Source of the DNA: Silvimonas soli
GTDB taxonomy: Bacteria; Pseudomonadota; Gammaproteobacteria; Burkholderiales; Chitinibacteraceae
DNA length: 64,000 nucleotides
Reading direction: 5' to 3'
Assembly: GCF_030035605.1 (NCBI RefSeq)
Contig: NZ_CP106736.1
Location: 2,852,001-2,916,000, forward strand
The translations under genes were made by a program, and so were the position numbers. The notes beneath the pieces are model-generated. The model saw only the letters and a list, made by a program, of their open reading frames with translations. It was not told the origin of the DNA and ran no database searches. Positions 51,848 through 60,665 of the stretch are shown in pieces (the first letter of the stretch is position 1; every line of letters begins with the position of its first letter).

Positions 51848-53536
51848 ATGAATGCACAAGCCAGCAGCGGTATCGCAACGCTATTACCGGAGTGGCTGCG
51901 GCGTTACCAGTCCGCCTGGTTACAGCCTGACTTGCTGGCAGGCGCAACCGCCGCTGCGGTGGTCATCCCCAAAGCGCTTGCTTATGCCACCGTCGCCGGG
52001 CTCCCGGTTCAGGCGGGCTTGTACACCTGTTTTATCCCGATGCTGATTTATGCTTTCGCGGGCTCATCCCGGCCGCTCAGCGTGAGCACCACCACCACGC
52101 TGGCGATCCTGGCCGGTGCCGCCTTGCTGCCTTTTGCCAGCGCGGATGCCGGGACGCTGGCATTGGCCTCCGCTGCATTGGCGTTTCTGGTTGGCGTGAT
52201 TTTGTTGCTGGCAGGCGTATTGCGCTTGGGCTTTGTCGCCAACTTTATTTCCGAACCGGTATTGATTGGCTTCAAGGCCGGTATTGGCGTGGTCATTGTG
52301 CTGGATCAGTTGCCTAAACTGATTGGCGTTCATATCGACAAAGGCTCGTTCGGTCACAACGTACTGGCGACGCTGGCGGGCATCCCCCATGCGTCTATGC
52401 CCACGGTGGCCGTCGCAATTTGCATGCTGGTTATTTTATTGGGCATGGAGCACTGGGCACCGCGCTGGCCGGCGCCGTTGATCGCCGTGGCCGGGGCAAT
52501 TCTGGCGACAAAGCTGCTGCATCTGGATCAGCACGGCGTGAGCATTGTCGGGGTGGTGCCCACCGGCTTGCCGCCCGTGACGCTCCCGGATTGGCATCTG
52601 TTTGCTGGTCTCTGGCCCGCCGCCACCGGTATTGCGCTGATGAGTTTTACCGAAAGCATCGCGGCAGGCCGGGCCTTTGCCGACAGCGACGAACCCGTGC
52701 CACGGCCTGATCGCGAGTTGTTTGCCCTTGGCCTGGCCAATATGGGTGGTGCGTTGCTCGGTGCAATGGCTGCGGGTGGCGGCACCAGTCAGACCGCGGT
52801 AAATCGTCTCGCTGGCGCACAGTCACAACTGGCTGGGTTGATCACCGCGCTGCTCGCGTTGGTCACCATGCTGGTTTTGGCCCCGCTGATCGGCCTGATG
52901 CCTCACGCCACGCTGGCTGCGGTGGTGATCGTGTATTCAATTGGCCTGATAAAACCGGCGGAATTCGCCAACATCCTCAAAGTGCGCCGCACAGAGTTTG
53001 TGTGGGCATTGGTGTCGATGGCGGGCGTCATGCTGCTCGGCACGCTGCAGGGCATTGTGGCGGCAATCATTGTGTCTTGCGTGGCGCTGGCGTGGCAGGT
53101 CTCCAACCCGCCAGTGCATGTTCTGGGCCGCAAACCCGGCACAAACGTCTTCCGGCCGCGTACCAACGAACATCCAGAGGATGAAACCTTCGCCGGTTTG
53201 TTATTGCTGCGCCTGGAAGGTCGCCTGTTCTTTGCCAATGCCGAACATATCCGCTTGAAAATCCAGCCGCTGGTGCTGCAAAGCCAGGCCAAGGTGGTCG
53301 TCCTGGATTTACGCGCCGTATTCGATCTGGAATATACCGCCCTGAAAATGTTGATCGAAGCTGAACAGCATCTTCGCCAGTTGGGCATCACGCTGCTACT
53401 GGTTGGGCTGAATCCCGGCGTGCTCGCCGTTGTGATGCAATCCCAACTCGGCACAACACTCGGACGTGAACGCATGCTGTTCAACCTGGAACAGGCCGTG
53501 ACACGGTATACAGCGCGGGTGGACGATTCAGGCTGA
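51848..53536 (+). CDS. SulP-family anion transporter with STAS domain
   Basis: This inner-membrane anion transporter (sulfate, bicarbonate or dicarboxylate class) has 562 residues. The SLC26-type core with about 12-14 membrane helices spans about 15-420; AAVVIPKALAYATVAGLPVQ and AGLYTCFIPMLIYAFAGSSR are the SulP signatures. A C-terminal STAS domain (about 440-560) ends the protein (AKVVVLDLRAVFDLEYTALK). ATG 51848 is chosen over an earlier ATG at 51764, whose leader lacks similarity. Direction and substrate are not determined. No carbonic anhydrase gene is adjacent. Confidence 0.93.
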   Translation: MNAQASSGIATLLPEWLRRYQSAWLQPDLLAGATAAAVVIPKALAYATVAGLPVQAGLYTCFIPMLIYAFAGSSRPLSVSTTTTLAILAGAALLPFASADAGTLALASAALAFLVGVILLLAGVLRLGFVANFISEPVLIGFKAGIGVVIVLDQLPKLIGVHIDKGSFGHNVLATLAGIPHASMPTVAVAICMLVILLGMEHWAPRWPAPLIAVAGAILATKLLHLDQHGVSIVGVVPTGLPPVTLPDWHLFAGLWPAATGIALMSFTESIAAGRAFADSDEPVPRPDRELFALGLANMGGALLGAMAAGGGTSQTAVNRLAGAQSQLAGLITALLALVTMLVLAPLIGLMPHATLAAVVIVYSIGLIKPAEFANILKVRRTEFVWALVSMAGVMLLGTLQGIVAAIIVSCVALAWQVSNPPVHVLGRKPGTNVFRPRTNEHPEDETFAGLLLLRLEGRLFFANAEHIRLKIQPLVLQSQAKVVVLDLRAVFDLEYTALKMLIEAEQHLRQLGITLLLVGLNPGVLAVVMQSQLGTTLGRERMLFNLEQAVTRYTARVDDSG

Positions 53537-53642
53537 GGTTTGTTGTTGCCAGGGTTACTAGTCCATTCTGTGATCGCATATTGTTTCAGACAACTCATTA
53601 TTGCCGCACCCGGACGCTTTTCAGAATTGAATGGAGCCCGCT

Positions 53643-55028
53643 ATGTCCCGGCAGTTGACCCAACCCGCTATCGCCTGGCATGACATGCTGGGCAGCGTTT
53701 CTGTCCAGGCACGCGAAGTGGTTTGCCAGATGGCCGCGCAGCATCGGCGTGAACTGGCGACCCATTTTTATGAACAGATGCTGCAAGACGAAGAAGCGTC
53801 GCGGCTGATTTCGCATGATCAGGTCAAAACCTGGCTGCATAGCGCCATGATGCAGTGGATCGCCAACCTCTTCGCCGTAAAGTCGGGTGATGATGTCCAG
53901 CCGCTGATCGAGCAGCAGACCCGCATCGGCGAAGGTCACGCGCGGATTGATGTCCCAGTGCACTTGGTATTGCGCGGTGCCGGCCAGTTGAAAGTGGCGT
54001 TTGTTGCCTTGCTGCGGCAATCGCCCATGCTTGATGCAGGCCAGCGCCTGGAGGCGCTGTGGTTGGTGTCGCAAGCCATTGATATGGCCATGCAGATCAT
54101 GAGCCAGGCGTATGGCAAATCGCATGACCGTAACTCGCGTGCCGAAGAGGCGTATCGGCTGTTTTCGGTGATCCAGAACGCGGCGGCCGAGCAAGAACGC
54201 CAGCGCGCGGCCATGCTGGATTGGGAAAACCTGTTGATGTTTGAGCTGGCTATCAATCCGGAAGGAACCAGCTTGCCGCAGATACGCGCTTCGGAATTCG
54301 GTTTGTGGTTCCGCCACAAAGGCGCGCATGCGTTTGAAGGTGCACGCGAAACGGACATCATTTTGCAGGCGATGGACGCAATCGACATGGCGTTGTTGCC
54401 TGGTTTTGCTCCGTTGCAAAATGCGGCGCCTGAAGTCAGGGTGCAGCAATTGCGCGATCTGCGTGAGCAAACCAGCAATATCGGTTTCAGTCTGGAAGCC
54501 TTGTTCCAGCAAAGTGGCGAGCTGGAGTCCGGGCGCGACGTGCTCACGCGGTTGTTGAACCGCAAGTTTCTGCCGGTGGTGCTGAGCAAAGTGGTTAAGG
54601 TCGCGGTTCAGCAGGCCAGTTATTTTGCAGTGCTGGCCATTGATATTGATTACTTCAAGAAGGTGAACGACACCTACGGGCATGAGGCGGGCGATATGGT
54701 GCTGCAGCAATTGGGCTCCATGCTGGTCAGCTCCTGCCGTGGCGGCGATTACACCTTTCGCCTGGGCGGTGAAGAGTTTTTGATGATAGTGGTGGATGTC
54801 ACCGCCGCCAACGCGCTGAAAGTGGCCGAAAAATTGCGGCAGCAGGTGCAGGATTTCGTCTTCAACTTACCAGGTGAACAGACGCTGAAATTGAGTATCA
54901 GCGTGGGCGCTGCGCTGAACGATGGTCACCCCGATTACCAACGCACATTGAATCAGGCGGACGAAGCGTTGTACAAGGCCAAACACAATGGGCGCAATCG
55001 GGTCGAGGCTGCCTGGAGCGCTCACTGA
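53643..55028 (+). CDS. Globin-coupled-sensor diguanylate cyclase (DosC/DgcO type)
   Basis: This cytoplasmic oxygen-sensing cyclase has 461 residues. An N-terminal globin domain (about 10-160) carries the proximal heme His at H99 (QQTRIGEGHARIDVPV), close to H98 of E. coli DosC. A helical middle region (about 165-295) precedes the GGDEF domain (about 300-461), with IDIDYFKKVNDTYGHEAGD and active loop GGEEF. RxxD (RGGD) lies five residues before it, so product inhibition is expected. ATG 53643 has GGAG upstream. The protein should couple O2 to cyclic di-GMP. No paired EAL (DosP) gene is adjacent. Confidence 0.94.
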   Translation: MSRQLTQPAIAWHDMLGSVSVQAREVVCQMAAQHRRELATHFYEQMLQDEEASRLISHDQVKTWLHSAMMQWIANLFAVKSGDDVQPLIEQQTRIGEGHARIDVPVHLVLRGAGQLKVAFVALLRQSPMLDAGQRLEALWLVSQAIDMAMQIMSQAYGKSHDRNSRAEEAYRLFSVIQNAAAEQERQRAAMLDWENLLMFELAINPEGTSLPQIRASEFGLWFRHKGAHAFEGARETDIILQAMDAIDMALLPGFAPLQNAAPEVRVQQLRDLREQTSNIGFSLEALFQQSGELESGRDVLTRLLNRKFLPVVLSKVVKVAVQQASYFAVLAIDIDYFKKVNDTYGHEAGDMVLQQLGSMLVSSCRGGDYTFRLGGEEFLMIVVDVTAANALKVAEKLRQQVQDFVFNLPGEQTLKLSISVGAALNDGHPDYQRTLNQADEALYKAKHNGRNRVEAAWSAH

Positions 55029-55092
55029 GGCTGTACTGATCATGCCCCAGCCGATCTGACCCTCTGCCAGTCAACGGCAAGTAGCCAGACTG

Positions 55093-55116
55093 GGGAGCGC
55101 GAACGCTTCCTTTTTT
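55093..55116 (+). terminator. Intrinsic terminator of the globin-coupled cyclase gene
   Basis: GGGAGCG-CGAA-CGCTTCC, a 7-bp stem with one G-T pair, is followed by six T. Confidence 0.82.
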
Positions 55117-55221
55117 GCCGGGCGGCGATCCGGAATGCGCGCCGCCTTGCGGTAAACGGGCATTGCCACAGGTCAAGAAACCCGCTTATTGTCTGGCGAT
55201 TGCCTGTTAATCCGGTTTCTC

Positions 55222-56115
55222 ATGAAGTCCCTCTCTTTGCTCCCCTCTCGTCAGGAACTGGCGCTCATTCTGGTCACCGTATTCTGGGGCGGTACGTTTT
55301 TTGTAGTGCATCTGGCCATGCAGCATGCGGGTCCGCTGTTCTTTGTCGGCGTGCGTTTCTGCACGGCTGGCGTGATGGCGTTGCTGTTTTGTCGTGGGCA
55401 TATGCGCGGGCTGACCCGTAAAGAGGTGATAGCCGGGGCGTTGATTGGGGTGTCGATCTTTCTGGGTTACGGCTTGCAAACCTATGGCTTGCAGACTATC
55501 CCGGGCAGCCAGTCCGCGTTTATCACCGCGATGTATGTGCCCATGGTGCCGCTGGTGCAGTGGCTGGTCTTGGGTCGACCTCCGCATCTGATGGCATGGA
55601 TCGGCATTCTGCTGGCGTTTGCCGGTTTGATGTGCCTGTCCGGGCCGGACGCCGGATCGCTCAGCTTTGGGCCTGGAGAAATCGCCACCTTGCTGTGTGC
55701 CGTGGCCGTGGCCGGCGAGATTCTGCTGATCGGGCGCTTTGCCGGGCGGGTGGATAGCCGCCGGGTGACTGTGGTGCAGTTGCTGGTGGCCGGTCTGTTA
55801 TCCCTGTTGATCATGCCGGTGGCGGGTGAGCAAATCCCGGATTTCTCCTGGTATTGGGCGCTACCTGCGATCGGCATGGGTTTGATGAGCATGGTGATTC
55901 AACTGACCATGAACTGGGCGCAGAAAACCGTTTCGCCTACCCGGGCCACAGTGATCTACGCCGGTGAGCCAGTCTGGGGCGGCGTGGTCGGGCGCATTGC
56001 CGGTGACCGCTTGCCCGCGCTGGCCATTGTGGGCGGCGCGTTGATTGTGGCCGGGGTTTTGGTCAGCGAACTCAAATTCAAAGCTGCCCCGGCGGTTGAG
56101 ACTGCCAAACCCTGA
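55222..56115 (+). CDS. EamA/DMT-family exporter
   Basis: This inner-membrane transporter of the drug/metabolite superfamily has 297 residues, ten predicted helices and two EamA repeats. VTVFWGGTFFVVHLAMQ and the QTYGLQTIPGSQSAFITAMY region are typical of the first repeat, and TRATVIYAGEPVWGGVVGRI of the second. ATG 55222 is used; the frame begins 11 codons earlier without a good site. The exported metabolite is unknown. Confidence 0.92.
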   Translation: MKSLSLLPSRQELALILVTVFWGGTFFVVHLAMQHAGPLFFVGVRFCTAGVMALLFCRGHMRGLTRKEVIAGALIGVSIFLGYGLQTYGLQTIPGSQSAFITAMYVPMVPLVQWLVLGRPPHLMAWIGILLAFAGLMCLSGPDAGSLSFGPGEIATLLCAVAVAGEILLIGRFAGRVDSRRVTVVQLLVAGLLSLLIMPVAGEQIPDFSWYWALPAIGMGLMSMVIQLTMNWAQKTVSPTRATVIYAGEPVWGGVVGRIAGDRLPALAIVGGALIVAGVLVSELKFKAAPAVETAKP

Positions 56116-56132
56116 GCATATTGATTGCGCTG

Positions 56133-56168
56133 TCAGGCCAGATACCGCTTGAGCGGCATCTGGCCTGA
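56133..56168. terminator. Long hairpin between convergent genes
   Basis: A perfect 11-bp stem TCAGGCCAGAT/ATCTGGCCTGA encloses CCGC/GCGG. It lies between the convergent EamA and MFS genes. Only a short TCTTTCG follows, so it is a hairpin-only type. Confidence 0.65.
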
Positions 56169-56206
56169 TCTTTCGAGTACAACTGGTGGCCAGGCTGTCA
56201 CAACGG

Positions 56207-57472
56207 TTATTTCCGGGTGTGGCGGGTTTTAGCTGCCCAGTAGCGCACGCCGAAGGCAGCCAGCGAGGCCAATGTGGCCATGCCTGTCACTGCCATCCAG
56301 CCCCATTGGGCCAACAGCGCACTACCGAGCGCTGCGCCCGCTGCCATGCCGATAAACATGCTCACAAACAGCACCGCGTTCAGGCGGCTACGGGCGCCGG
56401 GTTCGATCCCGTAAACAATGCTTTGATGGGCTATAAGCGTGGTCTGTACACCCATGTCAAAGGCAACCGTGCCGACACCCAGCAGCCACAGCTGACCCAC
56501 TGGCGAGAAAAACGGACTCAGGCACAGCAGCGCAAACGAAAGCGTAGTAATGCCAGTGCCAATGCGGGTAACCAGTTCCGGGCCTTTGCGATCGGCCAGG
56601 TGCCCCGCCAGTGGCGCTGCCAGCGCGCCAGCCGCCCCGGCCAAACCAAAAGCACCCGCAACAGCACTGCCCAGATGAAACGGTGCGGCGTGCAGCATGA
56701 TGGCTAGTGTCGACCAGAAGGCGCTAAAGCCCATAGACAATAGCCCCTGTGCCAATGCCGCGTGGCGCAGTGCGCGATGGCGGCGCAACAAGTCACGCAA
56801 GGAAGCCAGCAAAGCGGCGTAGGACAAACTGGTGGTTGGGGCAAACCGCGGTAAGCCACGCCAGATTGCGATGCCAATGAGGGCCACACCCATCGCCGCA
56901 GCGATAAACATCGCTCGCCAGCCAAAGTGTTCTGCCACAAAGCCGCTCACCACGCGGGACAGCAATATGCCCATCAGCAAGCCGGTCATGACCGTACCCA
57001 CCACCTTGCCGCGCCGGGTTTCGTGCGCCAGGGTTGCTGCTGCGGGCACAATATCCTGTGCCAAGGTGGCAGATAAGCCGATGACCAGGCTCGCGCCCAG
57101 CAGCAGGGCCAGAGACGGAGCCAGCCCTCCAGCGAGCAACGCCACCATCAGCACGACCACCTTGATCAGGATGATGCTGCGCCGATCATAACGATCCCCC
57201 AGCGGAGCCAGCAGCAAGATGCCCAAGGCATAGCCTAATTGCGTCAGCGTGGGCACAAAGCCAATGGCCCGATCGCTGGCGCCAATGTCTGCCGCGAGCA
57301 CACCCAGCATGGGCTGGCTGTAATACAAAGAAGCAACGGCCAGGCCAGCCCCGCCAGCCAGTAGCAGTGTTAGCGGCCTTGAGGGGCCATGATGCGCGGC
57401 AGTTCCCGCAGTTGTGGCTGCGTGGGTAGCCGTTAATGACGTCTGGTTATACGATTTATGGATGTCAGACAT
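56207..57472 (-). CDS. MFS transporter (DHA1-like)
   Basis: This inner-membrane permease has 421 residues and about 12 helices. The motif A region between TM2 and TM3 is LLLAPLGDRYDRRSIIL, and the repeat version in the second half is APLAGHLADRKGPELV. LPTLTQLGYALGI-type residues (FVPTLTQLGYALGILLL) are common in YgaY/YnfM-like efflux proteins. ATG 57472 has GGAGA 7 bases upstream; the long upstream frame crosses into the divergent regulator gene and is rejected. It is probably controlled by that LysR protein. Confidence 0.9.
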   Translation of the reverse strand: MSDIHKSYNQTSLTATHAATTAGTAAHHGPSRPLTLLLAGGAGLAVASLYYSQPMLGVLAADIGASDRAIGFVPTLTQLGYALGILLLAPLGDRYDRRSIILIKVVVLMVALLAGGLAPSLALLLGASLVIGLSATLAQDIVPAAATLAHETRRGKVVGTVMTGLLMGILLSRVVSGFVAEHFGWRAMFIAAAMGVALIGIAIWRGLPRFAPTTSLSYAALLASLRDLLRRHRALRHAALAQGLLSMGFSAFWSTLAIMLHAAPFHLGSAVAGAFGLAGAAGALAAPLAGHLADRKGPELVTRIGTGITTLSFALLCLSPFFSPVGQLWLLGVGTVAFDMGVQTTLIAHQSIVYGIEPGARSRLNAVLFVSMFIGMAAGAALGSALLAQWGWMAVTGMATLASLAAFGVRYWAAKTRHTRK

Positions 57473-57528
57473 GATGCGATCTCCGCTGTAATCAAGTGAT
57501 GCAGAGTGTGATTGCGAACGGGTAGCTG

Positions 57529-57539
57529 CGGTAGTACCG
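57529..57539. promoter_or_regulatory. Palindrome in the MFS-LysR intergenic region
   Basis: CGGTA-G-TACCG is a perfect 5-bp inverted repeat in the 97-base gap between the divergent starts. It is a candidate site for the LysR regulator, although it is shorter than the usual T-N11-A box. Confidence 0.35.
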
Positions 57540-57569
57540 TGAATTGCACAGTTGTTATACATTGAACGT

Positions 57570-58535
57570 ATGAAGAAATCAGTCATTGCCCTTCCAGCCC
57601 GTGCCCCCATGCCATCGCTGCTTTCTGAAGCGGGAGACCGGATTGAATTGATGCAGACGTTTGTACGCATCGTCGAGGCGGGCAATCTTTCCATTGCCGC
57701 TGTGCAGATGGGCACCACCCAGCCCACAATCAGCCGCCGCTTGCAGGCATTGGAACGCTCGCTGGGAGTGCGGTTGCTACAACGCACCACCCACACAATG
57801 CGCCTGACGGTAGATGGTCAGCGCTGTTACGACCGGGCCAAAGAGCTGCTGGCCAGCTGGGCCGCATTTGAGTCGGACATGCGCGGTATTGGTGATGAAC
57901 CGGAAGGCGTATTGCGGGTGGTTGCGCCGCATGCATTTGGCCAGGAGCGCATGGTCAAACCGCTGGCCCGGTACCTGGAGCGTTATCCACGCATGTCCGT
58001 CGAATGGCTGTTGCATGATGACAGCGCCATCCAGGATCTGGTGAGTGCTGGTATCGATTGTGTTATCCAGTTGGGCGAAGTGACCGACTCCGCGCTGGTT
58101 GCCATCAAACTGGCTGAAGTACCGCGCATTGTTGTGGCGGCGCCTTCGGTTCTGGCAGGCGCGGCAGTACCCCAGCATGCGGCTGATCTGGCCCGGTTCC
58201 CGTGGGTGGCGTTGCGCACGTATTACCGCAACGAGATTACCTTGCAGCATATGGAAACGGGCGAAGAACAGCATATTGCGCTTGCCCCGCGCATGAGTAC
58301 CGACAGCCTCTATGCCTTGCGCAGCGCCATGCTGCTGGGTCTGGGGGTCGGCGTGGGGTCGGCTTGGGTACTGGCGGATGATCTGGCGGCCGGTAACCTG
58401 ATTCAACTCACACCACAGTGGCAAGCGACGCCGCTGCCGGTGAGCCTGGTTTATCCGTATGCCCGTTTCTACCCGGCCCGATTGCGCTGTTTTGTCGAGA
58501 TCATGCGGGCGGCGGTGCCTGGCGTGGTGGTGTAG
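57570..58535 (+). CDS. LysR-family transcriptional regulator
   Basis: This regulator of 321 residues has a helix-turn-helix at about 25-80 (FVRIVEAGNLSIAAVQMGTT then QPTISRRLQALE) and a LysR substrate-binding domain. ATG 57570 is used; a start at ATG 57609 is possible because it comes closer to the family N-terminus. The effector domain has LRVVAPHAFGQERMVKPLA, as in the CrgA-like group that regulates neighbouring efflux or redox genes. It diverges from the MFS gene, the usual layout for a LysR target. Confidence 0.93.
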   Translation: MKKSVIALPARAPMPSLLSEAGDRIELMQTFVRIVEAGNLSIAAVQMGTTQPTISRRLQALERSLGVRLLQRTTHTMRLTVDGQRCYDRAKELLASWAAFESDMRGIGDEPEGVLRVVAPHAFGQERMVKPLARYLERYPRMSVEWLLHDDSAIQDLVSAGIDCVIQLGEVTDSALVAIKLAEVPRIVVAAPSVLAGAAVPQHAADLARFPWVALRTYYRNEITLQHMETGEEQHIALAPRMSTDSLYALRSAMLLGLGVGVGSAWVLADDLAAGNLIQLTPQWQATPLPVSLVYPYARFYPARLRCFVEIMRAAVPGVVV

Positions 58536-58569
58536 TGCATCGGGTAATTTGGCCATTGCGTTTGACCTG

Positions 58570-58604
58570 ACCAGCCGCGTCCCGATCACGGCGACGCGGC
58601 TGGT
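58570..58604. terminator. Long hairpin between lysR and chitinase genes
   Basis: ACCAGCCGCGTC and GACGCGGCTGGT form a perfect 12-bp stem with an 11-base loop. It separates the convergent LysR and chitinase genes and has no T run on either side. Confidence 0.65.
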
Positions 58605-58626
58605 GTGATGCAGCGTTTACTCTCGT

Positions 58627-60321
58627 TTATTGCCCGTATTGGTTCAGATAGGTCCGATACGGTTGCGAGAACGAGAAGTTGCTATAAGCATCCCAGTTGA
58701 TCGACCACGTCATCAAGCCGCGCAACGTCGGGCTGACCTGGTGCGGCGTGTAGGTGCCGCAACCTGTTCCCTTCATCAGGCAATCCAGCGCAGATTCAAC
58801 GCCGGTGGTGTCCACAAAGCCATTACCCGCATTGGCGTTGGCAGGGATACCGACCGCAATCTGGTCTGGTCGCAAGCCTGGCCACACTTTGCCGCTATTG
58901 TTGGCCACGGCAAAGCCCGCGATCTCCATATCGGTCATCGCGGTGAGGAAGTCCGCGCCACCCATGGTGTGGTACTGGCCATCCAGTCCGGTGATCGGCC
59001 CGGAGTTATAGTCCTGCACCATCAGCAATGTAAGCTGATTGCGCATGGCGTAGATCACCGGCAGGAAAGCACCAGAACGCGCGTCGGCCGAGTTGTTCGG
59101 ACCAGGGCCATAAAAGCTGCGGCCCAACTGTACGAAGAAGGTTTCCGGCGCCATGGTCAGGACAAAATTGCTGCCATAGTGGCCGGTAATCTGCTGCAGG
59201 GCGCTGATCAGATTGACCACGATGGGAGTGGTAGGGGCCGTGAAGTCCGTATCACCCTGATTCAGTGACAGTGACTGGTTTTCAAAGTCGATATCGACGC
59301 CGTCCAGACCCCACGTATCAATGATGTGTTCGACCGAACTCACAAAATTGTTCACCGCCGTGGCGCTGGTAAGTTGCACCAGCCCATTGGCGCCGCCCAC
59401 AGAGATAATCACTTTCTTGCCTGCCGCCTGCTTGGCCTTGATGGCGGCTTTGAAGTCGGCATCGCTTTCCACGTTCGGGCATTCGCTCGGTTGGCAACGG
59501 GTGAAGGTGATATTGCCGCTGGTATCCGAATCACCGAAGGCCAGGGCGATCACGTCCCAATTGCTGGAGACATTGGCCATCGGGATATAGCCGGAGCCAT
59601 TGGCAAAGCTGGAATGCAGATAACCCACCAGCACGTGCTTGGGCAAGCTGCCCGACGGGGTCGGGGCGGGTGTCGGAGTGGGGGTAGGCGTCGGCACCGG
59701 AGTTGGCGTTGGTGTGGGAGTCGGCGTTGGGGTAGGTGTCGGAGTCGGAGTCGGAGTCGGAGTTGGTGTGCCACCGCTGCAGTTACCCACAACCAGCCAC
59801 GGCTGGCCGCTGCCTGCAGCGCCGGAGTTGGTGGCCGGGCTCTGGTTTTGAGTCCAGAAGTTGGCTTTGTAGTTGACGCCATTCAGGCTGACCGTGGCGC
59901 CACCGTTATACGCCGTGGCGGCGCTCCAGGTGCTGTAGCAACCCGACGAAGGAGTAGGGGCTGGCGTTGGGGCCGTCGTTGGTGTCGGTGTTGCGGTCGG
60001 AGCAGGCGTTGGTGTTGGCGTAGGCACCGGGGTGGGTGTCGGGGTAGGCGTTGGTGTCGGTGAGGCGCCGCCAGTATCTACGCCCAAATCCTTCCACAAA
60101 CTGGGCGTAGAGGCCGGGTTCCAGCCCGCGCCAACGTAATCGGTCTGAGTTACCAGCGCCGAATAATCGTGGCCGTTGTAATAGACAACGGTACCCGCGC
60201 TGTAGGTGCCACCATCTTGCCAGACCGGGTAAGCGGCAAAGGCCATGGTAGCGGCAAAGGTGGCTGGCAGCGCGGCGAGCGCAAGCCGGCCCCGTCCGCG
60301 TGCGAACAAAGGTCGTTTCAT
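58627..60321 (-). CDS. Secreted GH18 chitinase with two chitin-binding domains
   Basis: This secreted chitinase has 564 residues. The signal peptide (ALAALPATFAATMAFA) is followed by a CBM5/12 domain (about 31-80: YPVWQDGGTYSAGTVVYYNG), a Thr-Pro linker, a second CBM5/12-like domain (about 128-182), a longer Thr-Pro linker, and the GH18 barrel (about 232-564). The catalytic DxxDxDxE is in LDGVDIDFENQS, and the substrate region is VLTMAPETFFVQ. ATG 60321 has GGAG upstream; an ATG four codons earlier overlaps that site. The enzyme resembles the ChiD-like GH18 subfamily. Released chitobiose could feed amino-sugar metabolism. Confidence 0.95.
   Translation of the reverse strand: MKRPLFARGRGRLALAALPATFAATMAFAAYPVWQDGGTYSAGTVVYYNGHDYSALVTQTDYVGAGWNPASTPSLWKDLGVDTGGASPTPTPTPTPTPVPTPTPTPAPTATPTPTTAPTPAPTPSSGCYSTWSAATAYNGGATVSLNGVNYKANFWTQNQSPATNSGAAGSGQPWLVVGNCSGGTPTPTPTPTPTPTPTPTPTPTPTPVPTPTPTPTPAPTPSGSLPKHVLVGYLHSSFANGSGYIPMANVSSNWDVIALAFGDSDTSGNITFTRCQPSECPNVESDADFKAAIKAKQAAGKKVIISVGGANGLVQLTSATAVNNFVSSVEHIIDTWGLDGVDIDFENQSLSLNQGDTDFTAPTTPIVVNLISALQQITGHYGSNFVLTMAPETFFVQLGRSFYGPGPNNSADARSGAFLPVIYAMRNQLTLLMVQDYNSGPITGLDGQYHTMGGADFLTAMTDMEIAGFAVANNSGKVWPGLRPDQIAVGIPANANAGNGFVDTTGVESALDCLMKGTGCGTYTPHQVSPTLRGLMTWSINWDAYSNFSFSQPYRTYLNQYGQ
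59652..59770 (-). repeat. Hexamer tandem repeat encoding the long Thr-Pro linker of the chitinase
   Basis: The plus strand reads as imperfect 6-base units, GGAGTC and variants such as GGTGTC and GGCGTT, with at least four near-identical copies around 59737-59765. They encode alternating Thr-Pro. Because the unit is six bases, slippage changes linker length but keeps the frame. Confidence 0.85.
59945..60063 (-). repeat. Hexamer tandem repeat encoding the first Thr-Pro linker of the chitinase
   Basis: This is a second stretch of degenerate 6-base units with the same Thr-Pro coding, interrupted by Val and Ala codons. It separates the two chitin-binding domains. Confidence 0.8.
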
Positions 60322-60665
60322 ATAAGTCTCCATCCATCCAGTATTGGCTTATTCGTTTATTACGCCCGCTTGCCTGCCGGGTCGTGCTCGTATGATAACG
60401 GCATTGTTTGACGAATCAAGGTGTTGATTGAAATAGAGAAAGTCAGATGGGAGGAGTCTGGTTTTACGGTGGAAACGGGCAGATCGGCGGCTGCGAGAAG
60501 CAATTGCCGGGCAATTCACCGCATTTTCTGGCAAAACACCTCACAGGCGTTGTCGACATGGTCATGTTAGGGTCATGCAACTGCGGCATTGTTACGTTTC
60601 AAGTTGCCGTGCCAGGCAGATTTGCTACCCACCCTCGGCCCACCGCCCACTAGAGAGACCCCTAC
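60322..60665. other. Divergent region between chitinase and mlaC
   Basis: This 344-base stretch has no gene and must hold both promoters. A run AATAAACGAATAAGCC on the minus strand near 60345-60360 is AT-rich, but no firm promoter is assigned. Confidence 0.4.

Noticed and set aside
53598..54710. Minus-strand open frame of 370 codons
   Set aside because: It is antisense to the globin-coupled cyclase gene and lacks domains.
59639..59851. Plus-strand open frame of Gly-Val repeats (PE-PGRS or elastin-like appearance)
   Set aside because: It is the antisense of the Thr-Pro linker codons of the chitinase. No ribosome site or family similarity.
59652..60063. CRISPR-like short repeats
   Set aside because: The repeats are six-base coding units inside the chitinase gene, without spacers.
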